DNA from: Brumimicrobium sp033722555
GTDB lineage: Bacteria; Bacteroidota; Bacteroidia; Flavobacteriales_D; Crocinitomicaceae
Assembly: GCA_033722555.1 (NCBI GenBank)
Contig: JAWVYS010000012.1
Coordinates: forward strand, 8,485 to 72,484
Direction: 5' to 3'
DNA: 64,000 nucleotides
Shown: piece by piece, positions 16,398-25,831 of the stretch
Position numbering within the stretch: the stretch's first letter is position 1
Layout of the letters: each line of letters starts with the position of its first letter
Program-made: the position numbers and the translations under genes
Notes under the pieces: generated by a model
What the model saw: only the letters and a program-made list of their open reading frames with translations
The model's database searches: none
Told to the model about the DNA's origin: nothing

Positions 16398-17633
16398 ATG
16401 ATAAATGTAGAACCGACGATCTATCGTCTCGATAATGGATTGAGAGTAGTCTATTTACATGACCCCTCAATGGTTGCTCATTTAGGAGTAACTGTCCTGG
16501 CCGGTTCACGGTTTGAGAGGGAAGATGAAAATGGCCTGGCTCATTTTCTGGAACACTGTATTTTTAAAGGAACCTATAAAAGAAAAGCATTTCATGTCCT
16601 TTCAAGACTTGATTCTGTGGGTGGAGAACTAAATGCTTATACCACCAAGGAAGAGATCTGTATTTATGGCGCTTTTTCAAGAGAACATTTGAATCGCACC
16701 TCTGAACTTCTTGCTGATATTACGTTTAATTCCAATTTTCCTGTAAAAGAGATAGAAAAAGAAAAAGAGGTAATACTCGATGAGATCAATGCTTATCTCG
16801 ACAGTCCTGCGGATAAGATATTCGATGACTTTGAAGCCTATTTATTTGAAGGAAATGCGCTGGGGAATAACATACTCGGAACGGAAGAGTCTGTTCGTTC
16901 ATTTACCCGGGAGCATCTGCTCAATTATGTAGAGCGTTTTTTCTATCCCGAAAACATGGTTTTGTCGTTTGTAGGAGATCTTCCTGCCAAAAAGGTGATT
17001 TCCAGACTGAATAAAGATTTTGGTCAGATTGCAGCGAACGGAATTAAGCAAACCCCGGTAACTCCAAAGCAGCGGGCTCCTTTTTCGATTGAAACGGATG
17101 AAGCTAATTATCAGACCCACATAATGATTGGTGGTACCGCTCCGGGATATGATGATCTTCGGAGAAGGGTAATGATCCTGCTTATTAATATTTTGGGAGG
17201 CCCTGCTCTCAATTCTCGTTTAATTCTTTCAATTCGAGAAAAATACGGTTATTCTTATAACATTGAGGCGAGTTATACACCTTACCAGGAAACGGGTTAT
17301 TGGTTTGTTTATGCAGGAACTGACCCGAAGAACAAAAAGAAAATTCTACACCTGATCCGAAAGGAAATCAGTCGTTTTATTCAAGAGCCTTTGACCAGCA
17401 ATCAGCTGCAGAGAGCCAAGCTTCAACTAAAGGGGCATATGGCACTGAGTATGGACAGCAACAGCGGTTTAATGCTTAATTTTGGTAAGAGCCTTCTCGT
17501 ATTTGACCAGATCGACACCCTGCAGGAAATTTATGAGCATATTGACAGCATTACTGCTGATGAAATCAGAACGGTTGCGGCAGAGTATTTTTCCCCCGAG
17601 AATCTTTCTACCCTAATTTTCGATGTTAAGTAG
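16398..17633 (+). CDS. M16 family zinc peptidase
   Basis: A 411-residue pitrilysin/processing-peptidase-like metalloprotease. The inverted zinc motif HxxEH is at 49-53 (HFLEH) and the distal Glu ligand is in EVILDE at about 124-129, so it is the catalytic type rather than an inactive partner. An M16_C domain follows (about 170-350). There is no signal peptide. The start abuts the pdxH stop. Substrates are unknown; single-chain bacterial relatives degrade small peptides. Confidence 0.88.
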   Translation: MINVEPTIYRLDNGLRVVYLHDPSMVAHLGVTVLAGSRFEREDENGLAHFLEHCIFKGTYKRKAFHVLSRLDSVGGELNAYTTKEEICIYGAFSREHLNRTSELLADITFNSNFPVKEIEKEKEVILDEINAYLDSPADKIFDDFEAYLFEGNALGNNILGTEESVRSFTREHLLNYVERFFYPENMVLSFVGDLPAKKVISRLNKDFGQIAANGIKQTPVTPKQRAPFSIETDEANYQTHIMIGGTAPGYDDLRRRVMILLINILGGPALNSRLILSIREKYGYSYNIEASYTPYQETGYWFVYAGTDPKNKKKILHLIRKEISRFIQEPLTSNQLQRAKLQLKGHMALSMDSNSGLMLNFGKSLLVFDQIDTLQEIYEHIDSITADEIRTVAAEYFSPENLSTLIFDVK

Positions 17634-17741
17634 CTGTTTATCAAAATAAAGACAGGTTTATCAACAAAAAATAGTAGAGTTATTAACAATTTTTGTAACC
17701 AATGTTGATATCTACCGTATCACTATTCAAAAAACCAGGTG

Positions 17742-18695
17742 ATGCGTATTTATTGTTCCGTTATTTTTCTTTTAACTTATTTTATCGGTTGGTCATTCCA
17801 GTCGAAGATGACGATCGAGACCTATATCGAGACCTATAAGCACCACGCTGTAAAACAGATGAAACAACATGGGATTCCAGCCAGTATCACAATGGCGCAG
17901 GGTCTTTTGGAAAGCGGTTACGGAAATTCGATGCTTGCCGTTAAAGGGAATAATCATTTTGGAATAAAATGTCACGACTGGGAAGGGGCAAGAATCTATA
18001 AAGATGATGACAAAAGAAATGAATGCTTTAGGAAATATGATGATCCGATTGAATCTTATGAAGATCACAGTAGGTTTTTAACCGGGCGTTCACGGTATGC
18101 CTTTTTGTTCGAACTGGATAAAAGAGATTATAAGGCGTGGGCTGAAGGTTTAAAAAAAGCCGGATATGCTACCAATCCCAAGTACGATAAATTACTCATT
18201 GATCTTATTGAGAAGTATGAACTCTATAAACTTGATGAAGAAGGAGATATTGAGCTTATAGAACCGGAAAAGAAGAATATCAAGTCGTCTGAACCCTTAG
18301 TTCAGCAAAAGAAGGAAAAGAAACAGGAAGAGATAAGTACGGTAAATACTCACAAGGTTCACGTAAACGAGGATAGAACGAAATACGTGATCGCTAAAAA
18401 AGGGGATACCTTTTATCAGATTTCTAAAGAATTCGGTTTCAGTTTACGTCAATTAAACAGGTGGAATGATTTTCCTAGAAACAAAGATATTCTGGAAGAA
18501 GGGGATATAATTTATCTCATGCCCAAGAGAAAAAGAAGCAAATCAAACGTTTCTCAGGTGCGGCTTGAGGAAAATAAAGAATTATGGATGTTGTCACAAC
18601 AGTATGGGATAAAATTAAAATCCCTGATGGAATTGAATGGTATTTCTTCTCCTGATCTCGAACTGAGTAAAGGAGATATCGTTTTCCTCAGATAG
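17742..18695 (+). CDS. Secreted glucosaminidase (GH73) with two LysM domains
   Basis: A 317-residue peptidoglycan hydrolase. Signal peptide about 1-22; GH73 glucosaminidase domain about 25-170 with the proposed catalytic Glu in LLESGYGNS (E57) and NHFGIKC; a Lys/Glu-rich linker; LysM domains at about 214-264 and 275-317. LysM binds N-acetylglucosamine in cell-wall glycan. It likely cuts the GlcNAc bond during growth or division. The ATG at 17742 is preferred over the GTG one codon upstream. It ends before a clear terminator. Confidence 0.88.
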   Translation: MRIYCSVIFLLTYFIGWSFQSKMTIETYIETYKHHAVKQMKQHGIPASITMAQGLLESGYGNSMLAVKGNNHFGIKCHDWEGARIYKDDDKRNECFRKYDDPIESYEDHSRFLTGRSRYAFLFELDKRDYKAWAEGLKKAGYATNPKYDKLLIDLIEKYELYKLDEEGDIELIEPEKKNIKSSEPLVQQKKEKKQEEISTVNTHKVHVNEDRTKYVIAKKGDTFYQISKEFGFSLRQLNRWNDFPRNKDILEEGDIIYLMPKRKRSKSNVSQVRLEENKELWMLSQQYGIKLKSLMELNGISSPDLELSKGDIVFLR

Positions 18696-18735
18696 AAGCA
18701 TGGCTTTTGAGGTTTTTAGTTTGTTGTTGTTTTTG

Positions 18736-18768
18736 AAGGGGTTGTCTTTAATTAGGCAGCCCCTTTTT
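18736..18768 (+). terminator. Intrinsic terminator after the LysM glucosaminidase gene
   Basis: Stem AAGGGGTTGTC (18736-18746) / GGCAGCCCCTT (18755-18765) with G-U pairs, followed by a T-run. Confidence 0.75.
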
Positions 18769-18789
18769 AAATTATTTACTTATTAATAT

Positions 18790-18797
18790 TATCTTTG
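18790..18797 (+). promoter_or_regulatory. -7 box upstream of the helical-repeat protein gene
   Basis: TATCTTTG, an exact TAnnTTTG match, 51 bp before the GTG start. No clear TTG is seen at the -33 position. Confidence 0.6.
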
Positions 18798-18848
18798 TTA
18801 AAATCTAACAGGGGATCACTTAATATGGATTTCTAAAATAATTTTGAA

Positions 18849-20399
18849 GTGAAACCGAGTACAGAATTATTTGTTTTAATCAAGTCCCTGACAAAGTCGG
18901 AAAAAAGATTTTTCAAGCTCTCATCCTCTATTCAGACAGGTGATAAAAACTATCTCAAGATTTTTGATTTTATCGATGATCAAGAGGTTTATGACGAAGA
19001 AGCTTTAAAAAATCATTTCAAGGATGAGAATTTCATCAAGCATCTCCCTTCTGAGAAAAACCACTTGTATAAACTTATTTTGAAAAGTTTGCGCTCTTTT
19101 TACAGTGAGCAGTCGGTTTCAAGTATCCTGAAGGAGGAATTGAAAAACATAGAGATTCTTTACAACAAAGCACTTTTCAAGGAATGTAGGAAATTTCTTA
19201 AGCGAGCAAAAAGAATTGCAGAGGAAAATGAGAAGTTCTATTATTTATTTGAGCTGATTTCGTGGGAAAAACGTCTGACCGAAGAATCTTATGAAGCAGG
19301 TGACTTTGATGTAGATCTCAACAAGATCATAGAAGAGGAATCGATCGTACTTGATAAGCTTAGAAATCTCGCTGAATATCATGTATTGTATTCACGGATC
19401 AACGCTATATTTCGAAGTGGAGGCTTTACGAGAAATGAACAGGAACGGGAAACGGTGCGAGAGATTTCCGACAATTATTTAATAAAGGGAAAGAATACGG
19501 CAATTTCTACCCGTGCAGCCTCGATATGTTATTATATTAAAGGGCTATGCGCTGCAGCCAACCGTGATTTTTCCGATAGTTATGTTTTTTTCAACAGAAC
19601 AAAAGAAATACTGGATAACAATGAAAAACTGAGACAGGATCTCGGTAAGCGTTATGTACTCACCTTATATCATTTGATGCGTTGTTATATGGATGAAAGA
19701 AATTTTGATATGGCGCATAAGATGATTGAAAACATTGGAAGTCTAAAAGGGGAAAAGGGATTTGGTTCCACGGATCTTACGCTAAAGATAATGAGTATAT
19801 CCCTTGTGGATCAGATGAATATCTATAACCTCAGGGGTGATTTTGAGAAGGCTTTCGAACTGTATGAATCCAATGAAGCCTATACAAAGAATGTGTTGGA
19901 GCAGGCGAGTAAGGAACAGCGCGTGAAACTATCCTATACCTTGGCTTATACTTATTTCGGAATGCAGGAATATCGTCAGGCCCTAAACGTGATAAACGAA
20001 ATTTTGAATGACAATGAACAAAACCTGCGTCAGGATCTCTATTCTTTCGCACGTATTCTAAATCTAATGGTTCATTTTGAGCTTGAGAATTTTGACCTGA
20101 TTGAGTATTCTTCCGGAGCAACGCTGAGGTATTTAAACAAGACAGAAAGAGATTACCAGATTGAAATATTCTTTGTCAAAGAACTGAAAAGACTTGCTAA
20201 AAATCCTGACAAGGTCAGAAATCCGAAATCCTATCGCTCAATGGAAGAATCACTTAGGAAACTCCTCGACAATCCGAATGAGCGGGTTATCCTGGATTAT
20301 ATCGATGTTCTTTCGTGGACAAAGTCTAAAAAAGATCAACTGAATTTTGATGGGGCAATCAGGATAGGGGAAAGCAATTCAAAAACCGATCTTTGCTGA
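18849..20399 (+). CDS. Conserved Bacteroidota helical-repeat protein of unknown function
   Basis: A 516-residue soluble, all-helical protein without signal peptide. The N-terminal MKPSTELFVLIKSLTKSEKRFFKL matches a family seen widely in Bacteroidota. Residues about 100-480 look like degenerate tetratricopeptide-type repeats (ALFKECRKFLKRAKRIAEEN, EYRQALNVINEIL). The GTG start at 18849 gives the family N-terminus. The 3' end overlaps the convergent porin gene by 21 bp, so the last seven codons of each are antisense to the other. Confidence 0.7.
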   Translation: MKPSTELFVLIKSLTKSEKRFFKLSSSIQTGDKNYLKIFDFIDDQEVYDEEALKNHFKDENFIKHLPSEKNHLYKLILKSLRSFYSEQSVSSILKEELKNIEILYNKALFKECRKFLKRAKRIAEENEKFYYLFELISWEKRLTEESYEAGDFDVDLNKIIEEESIVLDKLRNLAEYHVLYSRINAIFRSGGFTRNEQERETVREISDNYLIKGKNTAISTRAASICYYIKGLCAAANRDFSDSYVFFNRTKEILDNNEKLRQDLGKRYVLTLYHLMRCYMDERNFDMAHKMIENIGSLKGEKGFGSTDLTLKIMSISLVDQMNIYNLRGDFEKAFELYESNEAYTKNVLEQASKEQRVKLSYTLAYTYFGMQEYRQALNVINEILNDNEQNLRQDLYSFARILNLMVHFELENFDLIEYSSGATLRYLNKTERDYQIEIFFVKELKRLAKNPDKVRNPKSYRSMEESLRKLLDNPNERVILDYIDVLSWTKSKKDQLNFDGAIRIGESNSKTDLC

Positions 20400-21854
20400 A
20401 AAAACGAAGTGGTGAAGATCAGACTGGAATTCTGTTCTGTTTTCCGGCTTTGATGGATCAAAAGCATAATAATCAGAATATAGCCTTAATAATCTATAGC
20501 TTATATCAAAAGTAAATTTCCTGAATTTATAGCCCAGGCCTCCGGCGAAGGTTTGATTTGCTTTACGCACATTGCCCACCTCCGTTTTATATGGTTGAGG
20601 CAGGTAAGCATATCCTGCCCTAAAATACACATCGCGCAGAAACATATATTCAAAACCGATGCGGCTGTTTAAAACACCCCGGAATTGCTCATTGACCTGT
20701 TCGTTTTCTGCCTCAAAATTGTAGCTGTCAAACGCTGAAGGATTTATCGAATTAAGTCGGCCTCCGGGGAAATTTGCGTATTCAAGGTCAAGGTTGATGG
20801 CGCCACGAAAATTCAAAATATAAGCAAAGGATCCCCGTAGTTTCATCGGTGTTTTCATCCGGTATTCAAAACGACCTTCAGGAACAAAAGTAGGATCAAT
20901 TGTCTCCGTGCCGTAATCGTGTTCTGCGGTCATATTGGCTCGCCAGTTATCTTCGAACCGTGTAACAGTGGGTGATTCAAAAGCCAGGCCGAAACGGATC
21001 TGATCGGTGGGCAGATATAGAAAGCCCAGTTTCAAATTAAAGCCTGTTCCCTCGGTAACCTGATCATATATGTAATCAAATGACCGTAAGGTTGTTCCAA
21101 CAGTGTCAAGCAATGATTCGCTGTGGACGTAACTTTCCTCGTAATTATAGGTTCTGATACCTATGCTTCCGCCGTAATACCACTGATTTAAATAGTTTTC
21201 GGAATAACCAATGTGAAACTCTCCTATACCTCCTTTTGTCCTGATATCCTGTCTGTGATACATGTCTCCCATGGTTAAACGGGAATAGTATTGCTGTGTG
21301 GTAGGATCGAAATCGATTGCATAAACGTCATACGCCAAACCGGTTGTGAAAGGGCGGAGATCATATATTTCCGGCGGGGGTATCCCTGCACCGATACTGG
21401 TGAATACGTCCAGGCGTGAATTGAAGTTTTGACCTTCATACACCTTGTGGAAATCGAAATTCTTCAAGCGTGTATAACCTACCGAAATTTGGCTGTACAA
21501 TCTTCCGTCGTTTTCGACACTTATGTCGTTCGTTAGCACCAGGCCTGCGTTACTTACCTTAAAATTACTCGTTGAAGCTTGGGTGCTAACTCCGTTATAA
21601 ATTCCGGTCGTGTTTATAAATGCAGTATTGAAACTTAGGGCAACTTCAGTGGACGAAAATCTACCCATACCTGCAGGGTTGATCTGAATGGCACTGAAAT
21701 CAGCACCCAGCGCACCAAATGATCCTGCCATGCCTTCAAACCGAGCGGAACCATATAGATCCGTTTGACTAAATTTTAAAACATCATCTTCGTTTTGACC
21801 GATCGATTTGAAATAAATGAATATACATGAAAGAATGAATAATTTTCTCAGCAT
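20379..21854 (-). CDS. OmpP1/FadL/TodX family outer-membrane transport protein
   Basis: A 491-residue outer-membrane barrel. Signal peptide 1-20; the family hallmark NPAGMG at 59-64 follows a plug-like N-terminus; many alternating beta strands follow; terminal residue Phe (FSAKIGF), as expected for Bam recognition. FadL-type channels admit hydrophobic compounds such as long-chain fatty acids or aromatics. It lies 15 bp downstream of the repetitive lipoprotein gene on the same strand, so the two are probably co-transcribed. Confidence 0.85.
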   Translation of the reverse strand: MLRKLFILSCIFIYFKSIGQNEDDVLKFSQTDLYGSARFEGMAGSFGALGADFSAIQINPAGMGRFSSTEVALSFNTAFINTTGIYNGVSTQASTSNFKVSNAGLVLTNDISVENDGRLYSQISVGYTRLKNFDFHKVYEGQNFNSRLDVFTSIGAGIPPPEIYDLRPFTTGLAYDVYAIDFDPTTQQYYSRLTMGDMYHRQDIRTKGGIGEFHIGYSENYLNQWYYGGSIGIRTYNYEESYVHSESLLDTVGTTLRSFDYIYDQVTEGTGFNLKLGFLYLPTDQIRFGLAFESPTVTRFEDNWRANMTAEHDYGTETIDPTFVPEGRFEYRMKTPMKLRGSFAYILNFRGAINLDLEYANFPGGRLNSINPSAFDSYNFEAENEQVNEQFRGVLNSRIGFEYMFLRDVYFRAGYAYLPQPYKTEVGNVRKANQTFAGGLGYKFRKFTFDISYRLLRLYSDYYAFDPSKPENRTEFQSDLHHFVFSAKIGF

Positions 21855-21869
21855 CAGAGTTTTGTTGTT

Positions 21870-22985
21870 TTATCTTCTTCCTGAATTTCCGCTTCCACCT
21901 GTTGGTCTCGTGGTACCTCCTGATCTGGTTACACCTCCACCAGTATTCGCCGGCTGTGAAAAAGTATTTCCTCGGGAATTATAATTTGTATTATACTCTG
22001 CACCCCCTCTTCTGTTTACAGTTCCTCCGGAATTACCATAACTCGGAGAGGTCGATCGGGTTACAGTTCCGCTTCTGCGCGCTGTCTGACTGGGTGTGTA
22101 GGTTGTTCTCCTGTTACTGGAACTATAATTCGTATTTCTGTTTACGGAAATATCCTGACGTCCGGTCGTACCGATTTCTCTTCTGTTCACATTGGGATAA
22201 TTGTTGACACGTACTCCGGATGTGCGGTTATTAATATACTCGTTGTTACTTACCTCTCTTCTGTTCACGACTTGTTGAGAGCCAATATCAGTTCTTCGAG
22301 CATTCACAGGTGTTTTATTTACCTGAGAATCGTTCGGTAAGTTCATAGATTTGGTTGTCGAAGGGTAAGAACTTGATCTTCTTGATGATGATCCGACAGA
22401 TCCACGGTGACCATAAATTTGATTGATCGAAGAGGATCCGAAAAAACTGTTATTCGGCTGAATAGGATTAGGATAACCGGGATAATTTGCGGCCGGTCCT
22501 ATGAAATATACGCCCTGGAAACTGTTGGCATAATGGGAATTGTAGGTGTAAGGTCCGAATCCCATGCCATATCCATAACCCCAGTAAGGATTGGTCCCGT
22601 ACCACGAGTTATGTCCGAAGCCTAAAGTATACATATTGAAGGGGTCGTAAAAGTAGGAGTTGTAGAAAGGATAATAGCCTCCATACATTCTTGCCGACCA
22701 GAAAGGATCACCATAACCGTGATAGGGGTGAAAGAACATCGGAGATCCCATACCCATGATGAAAATATTGTTGTTAACCGTTCTGCGGTCTGCAGTTTGA
22801 TACAATCCCTGTTTTTCCGCTTTGAAATAGTTGTAGGATGTTACGCCTTCACCACCTTCCGCAAGGTCAACCAAAGGAGGCTTTTGAAGATAAACATCAT
22901 TGTCTGAAATCGCAGAGTAATTTGCGCAAGAGCTTACCAATGCTCCCACTGTGAGGGTAAGAATTATTTTTTTGATCGTTTTCAT
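21870..22985 (-). CDS. Low-complexity lipoprotein (Gly/Tyr- then Asn/Arg/Ser-rich)
   Basis: A 371-residue lipoprotein: lipobox VSSC, Cys 20. Residues about 85-165 are Tyr/Gly/Phe/Pro-rich (GMGFGPYTYNSHY). Residues about 190-371 are rich in Arg, Ser, Asn, Thr and Gly with recurring NRRE/NRRT units, very basic and probably disordered. No family was recognised; the composition suggests a surface or adhesive role, but this is only inference. It is the first gene of a two-gene unit with the FadL-like porin. Confidence 0.7.
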   Translation of the reverse strand: MKTIKKIILTLTVGALVSSCANYSAISDNDVYLQKPPLVDLAEGGEGVTSYNYFKAEKQGLYQTADRRTVNNNIFIMGMGSPMFFHPYHGYGDPFWSARMYGGYYPFYNSYFYDPFNMYTLGFGHNSWYGTNPYWGYGYGMGFGPYTYNSHYANSFQGVYFIGPAANYPGYPNPIQPNNSFFGSSSINQIYGHRGSVGSSSRRSSSYPSTTKSMNLPNDSQVNKTPVNARRTDIGSQQVVNRREVSNNEYINNRTSGVRVNNYPNVNRREIGTTGRQDISVNRNTNYSSSNRRTTYTPSQTARRSGTVTRSTSPSYGNSGGTVNRRGGAEYNTNYNSRGNTFSQPANTGGGVTRSGGTTRPTGGSGNSGRR

Positions 22986-23038
22986 AACTGCATTTTTTTA
23001 AAGTTATTATAAATCTGGAGTTTTTCCAAATGGAGTAT

Positions 23039-23046
23039 TACTTTTG
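23039..23046 (+). promoter_or_regulatory. -7 box of the proS promoter
   Basis: TACTTTTG matches TAnnTTTG, about 70 bp before the proS start; no matching TTG -33 element is clear. Confidence 0.5.
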
Positions 23047-23117
23047 TCTCTTAAGAATAGAGTAAGGACAAGGTAAACTCTTAATCTTTACAAAAAATTA
23101 ACAAATACTATACCAAA

Positions 23118-24590
23118 ATGAGCGTGAAGTATGCAAAAAGATCAGAAGACTATTCAAAATGGTACAATGAAGTTATCGAAAGAGCTGATTTAGCTGAGCA
23201 TTCGGAGGTGCGAGGATGTATGGTGATTAAACCGTATGGATACGCAATCTGGGAAAATATGAAGCAAATTCTGGATGCTAAGTTTAAAGAAACAGGTCAT
23301 TCCAATGCATATTTCCCGCTGTTTATACCTAAATCTTACCTAAGTAAAGAAGCCAAGCACGTTGAAGGATTTGCCAAGGAATGTGCTGTTGTAACTCACT
23401 ACCGTTTGAAAAATGACGCTGATGGGGGAATAATCGTGGATCCCGATGCGAAACTTGAAGAGGAACTCATTGTTCGTCCTACTTCTGAGACCATCATTTG
23501 GAACTCTTTTAAGAACTGGATTCAGTCGTACAGAGATCTGCCCCTGAAAATAAATCAGTGGGCCAATGTGGTTCGTTGGGAAATGCGCACACGTCTTTTC
23601 CTGAGGACTTCCGAATTTTTATGGCAGGAAGGGCACACGGCTCATGCTTCAAGAACAGAGGCCATTGAGGAAGCAGAATTGATGCTTAATGTTTATGCTG
23701 ATTTTGCAGAAAAATATATGGCTATCCCGGTAGTGAAGGGAGTAAAAACAGAAACCGAACGTTTTGCCGGGGCAGAGGAGACCTATTGTATAGAAGCTCT
23801 CATGCAGGATGGTAAAGCCTTGCAGGCAGGAACATCTCATTTTCTTGCTCAAAATTTCGCCAAAGCCTTTGATGTGAAATTTGCCGATAAGGAAGGGAAG
23901 TTAGAGCATGTCTGGGCTACTTCATGGGGCGTTTCTACCCGATTAATCGGCGGACTCATTATGGTGCATTCGGACGATGAGGGACTTGTTCTTCCACCTG
24001 CACTCGCTCCAATTCAGGTGGCTATTGTACCTATTTATAAAGGAGAAGATCAGTTGAAGGCCATATCCGAAAAAGTACAGGATCTGATTATTAAGCTTCG
24101 TCAAAAAAATATTTCGGTAAAATATGACGATGACGACAATAGAAGGCCGGGATGGAAATTTGCCGAATATGAAACAAAAGGGGTTCCTGTTCGTGTGGCC
24201 GTTGGTCCGAGAGACTTGGAAAACAACAAAGCAGAAATAGCCCGTCGTGATACACGCGAGAAAAAAGTGGTTGATTGGGAAGGTCTTGAAAATTATATTG
24301 AAGATCTGCTGAACGAAATACAGTCAGGTTTGTTTGATAAAGCAAGAAAATTTCAGGAAAATAACATTACCAAAGTGGAGACTTTTGAAGAATTCAAGCA
24401 GGTTCTTGAGAATAAAGGAGGATTTATTTCTGCACATTGGGACGGAACTCCTGAAACTGAACAAAAAATAAAAGAAGAAACTAAAGCAACAATCCGTTGT
24501 ATTCCGCTGGATGTTCAAATGGAAAATGGAGCGTGCGTTTATACTGGGAAACCATCAAAACACAGAGTTCTGTTTGCTAAAGCCTATTAA
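23118..24590 (+). CDS. proS: Prolyl-tRNA synthetase, archaeal/eukaryal type
   Basis: A 490-residue class II aminoacyl-tRNA synthetase that charges tRNA-Pro. It is the short type without the editing insertion: motif 2 region VVRWEMRTRLFLRTSEFLWQEGHTAH, motif 3 region STRLIGGLIMVHSDDEGLVLPP, anticodon-binding domain about 280-390, and a C-terminal zinc-like domain ending in Tyr (LFAKAY), which is characteristic of this type. Bacteroidota commonly carry it in place of the long bacterial form. It is 2 bp from the next gene, so they are co-transcribed. Confidence 0.95.
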   Translation: MSVKYAKRSEDYSKWYNEVIERADLAEHSEVRGCMVIKPYGYAIWENMKQILDAKFKETGHSNAYFPLFIPKSYLSKEAKHVEGFAKECAVVTHYRLKNDADGGIIVDPDAKLEEELIVRPTSETIIWNSFKNWIQSYRDLPLKINQWANVVRWEMRTRLFLRTSEFLWQEGHTAHASRTEAIEEAELMLNVYADFAEKYMAIPVVKGVKTETERFAGAEETYCIEALMQDGKALQAGTSHFLAQNFAKAFDVKFADKEGKLEHVWATSWGVSTRLIGGLIMVHSDDEGLVLPPALAPIQVAIVPIYKGEDQLKAISEKVQDLIIKLRQKNISVKYDDDDNRRPGWKFAEYETKGVPVRVAVGPRDLENNKAEIARRDTREKKVVDWEGLENYIEDLLNEIQSGLFDKARKFQENNITKVETFEEFKQVLENKGGFISAHWDGTPETEQKIKEETKATIRCIPLDVQMENGACVYTGKPSKHRVLFAKAY

Positions 24591-24592
24591 GC

Positions 24593-25258
24593 ATGGAAAA
24601 AGAAAAAGAAATCACCCAACTGCTGGAGGAAAAAGCCTTAATGAAACAAGATGTTTACTCAAGGACTTTTGAGACTTTTAATACCTTTAAGGAAGTTATT
24701 CAGGAAGCACTTGAAGAATTCAGGGAAAAAATACCAAATGAAAGAGTCCGCCTCAAATATGAGGAAAACGGTGATTTTGAATCTTTGGCTTATGTAGGAA
24801 GCGATGTATTGGTTTTCAATATGCATACCAATATATTTAGTTTTCCCAAGGAGAATGCAGTTTGGAAGACTTCTTATATTCAAAACGATGATAGCCGGGT
24901 ATACTGTGGGATTATCAATATTTATAATTTCCTGGCAGATTCATTTCTTCATAATAGACTAAACGATGCTGGATATCTGATAGGAAGGATTTTTGTCAAC
25001 AAAGAAAACCACTTCATCGTGGAGGGCAAAGGCCAGCTCGGATTCCTTTTCAGAGATTTCTTAAACGGTCAACTTACGAAAGAGGAGATGCATAAAATTT
25101 TGTGCGTGGCAATTCGGCACTCCGTGGAGTTTGACCTTCTGACTCCTCCTTACGAAAAGGTAAATATTGTCAATGTAATGCAGATTAAAGCAGTGAGCAG
25201 TGCTCAACAGATGAAAACCGGTAAAAGATTGGGATTCAGATTTGAGTATGAGGACTGA
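24593..25258 (+). CDS. Conserved hypothetical protein downstream of proS
   Basis: A 221-residue cytosolic protein, unrecognised by motif. N-terminus charged and helical (1-55), then a mixed alpha/beta body (SDVLVFNMHTNIFSF; GKGQLGFLFRDFLNG). No signal peptide or membrane segment. It starts 2 bp after proS, suggesting translational coupling, but no role in tRNA charging can be read from it. Confidence 0.65.
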   Translation: MEKEKEITQLLEEKALMKQDVYSRTFETFNTFKEVIQEALEEFREKIPNERVRLKYEENGDFESLAYVGSDVLVFNMHTNIFSFPKENAVWKTSYIQNDDSRVYCGIINIYNFLADSFLHNRLNDAGYLIGRIFVNKENHFIVEGKGQLGFLFRDFLNGQLTKEEMHKILCVAIRHSVEFDLLTPPYEKVNIVNVMQIKAVSSAQQMKTGKRLGFRFEYED

Positions 25259-25288
25259 AAAATATTTCAAAAATAATTTCATTTTCCT

Positions 25289-25318
25289 TTGCTATAACTG
25301 AAATTCACTTTATATTTG
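25289..25318 (+). promoter_or_regulatory. Promoter of tRNA-Glu and rpsT
   Basis: TTG at 25289-25291, 19-bp spacer, TATATTTG at 25311-25318. A strong match to the Bacteroidota promoter; the tRNA begins 29 bp downstream of the -7 box. Confidence 0.8.
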
Positions 25319-25347
25319 CACTCCGATTTTTGAAATAATAAAAACAA

Positions 25348-25419
25348 GGCCCATTCGTCTAGTGGTTAGGACATCAGGTTTTCATCCTGGAAACAGGAGT
25401 TCGATTCTCCTATGGGCTA
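25348..25419 (+). tRNA. tRNA-Glu (anticodon TTC)
   Basis: A 72-nt cloverleaf: acceptor arms GGCCCAT / ATGGGCT, D-loop with AGTGGTTAGG, anticodon stem TCAGG / CCTGG around loop TTTTCAT (anticodon TTC, Glu), T-arm with GTTCGATTC. CCA is not encoded. It lies 30 bp upstream of rpsT and is probably cotranscribed with it. Confidence 0.95.
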
Positions 25420-25449
25420 CAGTTGGAATATTAAAAAAGTAAAAAAAAG

Positions 25450-25701
25450 ATGGCGAATCATAAGTCCGCATTAAAAAGAGTTAGATCCGACGAAGCAAAA
25501 GCACTTCGCAACAAGTACCAGCATAAAACAACGCGTAACGCAATTCGTGATTTACGTGCTACGACCGATAAGAAAGAAGCTGAGAAGCTTTTTCCTCGTG
25601 TTTCATCGATGTTGGATAAATTAGCGAAGAAAAACGTTATTCATCATAAAAAAGCTGCTAACCTGAAATCAGGTCTGGCTGCTCACATTGCTAAGTTGTA
25701 A
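25450..25701 (+). CDS. rpsT: 30S ribosomal protein S20
   Basis: An 83-residue, very basic protein with the S20 N-terminus MANHKSALKRVRSDEAKALRN and the helical bundle; it binds 16S rRNA early in 30S assembly. Length is normal. No Shine-Dalgarno is seen; the A-rich tract before the ATG is typical of Bacteroidota ribosomal-protein genes. A strong terminator follows. Confidence 0.96.
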   Translation: MANHKSALKRVRSDEAKALRNKYQHKTTRNAIRDLRATTDKKEAEKLFPRVSSMLDKLAKKNVIHHKKAANLKSGLAAHIAKL

Positions 25702-25725
25702 GAAGATTATTATCGAATATAATGA

Positions 25726-25751
25726 GGGAATCCGCATGGATTCCCTTTTTT
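25726..25751 (+). terminator. Intrinsic terminator after rpsT
   Basis: Perfect stem GGGAATCC (25726-25733) / GGATTCCC (25738-25745), 4-nt loop GCAT, six T residues. Confidence 0.92.
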
Positions 25752-25818
25752 CATTTATCCCTGTTTTTATAATTATCTAATTTTTATTTCCTGACCGTTT
25801 TGGTATGGATTGAATATT

Positions 25819-25826
25819 TATCTTTG
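25819..25826 (+). promoter_or_regulatory. -7 box of the hemE promoter
   Basis: TATCTTTG ends 5 bp before the hemE ATG; a TTG lies 16 bp farther upstream (25800-25802). The mRNA would be leaderless or nearly so. Confidence 0.65.
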
Positions 25827-25831
25827 CTTTC

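Noticed and set aside
21870..22985. Repeated NRR-encoding units as a CRISPR or satellite repeat
   Set aside because: Units vary in spacing and sequence and stay in one reading frame, so they are protein-level repeats.
25348..25419. tRNA-Glu as an attachment site for an integrated element
   Set aside because: No integrase, no duplicated tRNA 3' end and only core genes around it.
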